From positions 1 to 45,225 of IMG/VR virus record IMGVR_UViG_3300037247_000871: a DNA stretch of 45,225 nucleotides; one strand, 5' to 3'. The stretch is from a virus. A model generated the notes under the pieces. That model searched no databases, had not been told where the DNA came from, and worked only from the letters and a program-made list of their open reading frames with translations. Shown piece by piece: positions 45,205 to 45,225 of this stretch (position 1 is its first letter; each line of letters opens with the position of its first letter). The translations under genes were made by a program, and so were the position numbers.

Positions 45205-45225
45205 TGGCAGTCGGAGTTTTCAGAC
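45004..45225. repeat. Terminal direct repeat, right copy
   Basis: Equals 1-222 with one mismatch at 45099 (C against T at 96). It ends at GTTTTCAGAC, a few bases after the orphan ATG codons and close to where I place the insertion in the capsid gene. Confidence 0.9.

Noticed and set aside
1-45225. Integrase, CRISPR array, tRNA genes, phage DNA or RNA polymerase
   Set aside because: Looked for on both strands and not seen. Absence cannot be fully proven by eye, but no frame shows the expected motifs.

Overview
This window looks like a nearly complete circular contig of a tailed bacteriophage, probably a short-tailed (podovirus-like) virus from an environmental source. The evidence is a large terminase subunit, a portal, an N4-gp56-type major capsid protein, internal virion proteins and tail-spike genes. 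No tail tape-measure, sheath or integrase gene was recognised. Bases 1-222 repeat bases 45004-45225 with a single mismatch, so the unique length is about 45,003 bp and the map closes through a glycosyltransferase gene. I see no integrase, no DNA or RNA polymerase, no tRNA and no CRISPR array. A lytic life style that depends on host polymerases is an inference. The host cannot be named from this sequence.

Layout. (1) 1-14197, plus strand: an HNH endonuclease, the major capsid protein, head/tail proteins, a beta-helix tail spike, a propeller-like tail protein, a virion protein ending in an intein-like Hint domain, and three proteins resembling internal (ejected) virion proteins. (2) 14198-27484, plus strand: an early/replication region of about 45 small, tightly packed genes, most overlapping by ATGA or TGATG. 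It begins with a ribbon-helix-helix regulator and includes RecT, an HNH protein with a probable frameshift, a PD-(D/E)XK resolvase-like nuclease, a replication-initiator-like protein, a dATP/dGTP pyrophosphohydrolase-like (MazG-type) enzyme, many tiny zinc-binding and single-pass membrane proteins, and a probable small terminase at the end. (3) 27505-29333, minus strand: eight small genes that converge on region 2. (4) 29334-30336: about 1 kb with no convincing gene but with extended -10 promoters and a promoter-to-terminator unit of about 100 nt that could be a small RNA. (5) 30337-36944, plus strand: lysis genes (membrane-active protein, M15 peptidase endolysin, lipoprotein) and tail genes, including a fibre with a duplicated domain. 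(6) 36941-45204, plus strand: large terminase, portal, scaffold-like protein, and a cassette of three glycosyltransferases plus an NAD-dependent epimerase. The cassette lies between the scaffold and the capsid gene.

The most interesting locus is the junction around 201-1009. A well-placed ATG (201) with a good ribosome-binding site opens an eight-codon frame, MAVGVFRR. Next come an HNH endonuclease gene and about 120 nt of consecutive RNA hairpins. The capsid reading frame then resumes without an ATG. This looks like an intron or other insertion that splits the 5' end of the capsid gene, although I could not find a canonical group I core. Other notable points are a three-copy element (a conserved 13-19 nt box followed by a GC-rich hairpin), a pair of structured repeats at 18.5-18.9 kb, a possible ACG start codon, and several duplicated gene boundaries that suggest recombination at gene junctions.
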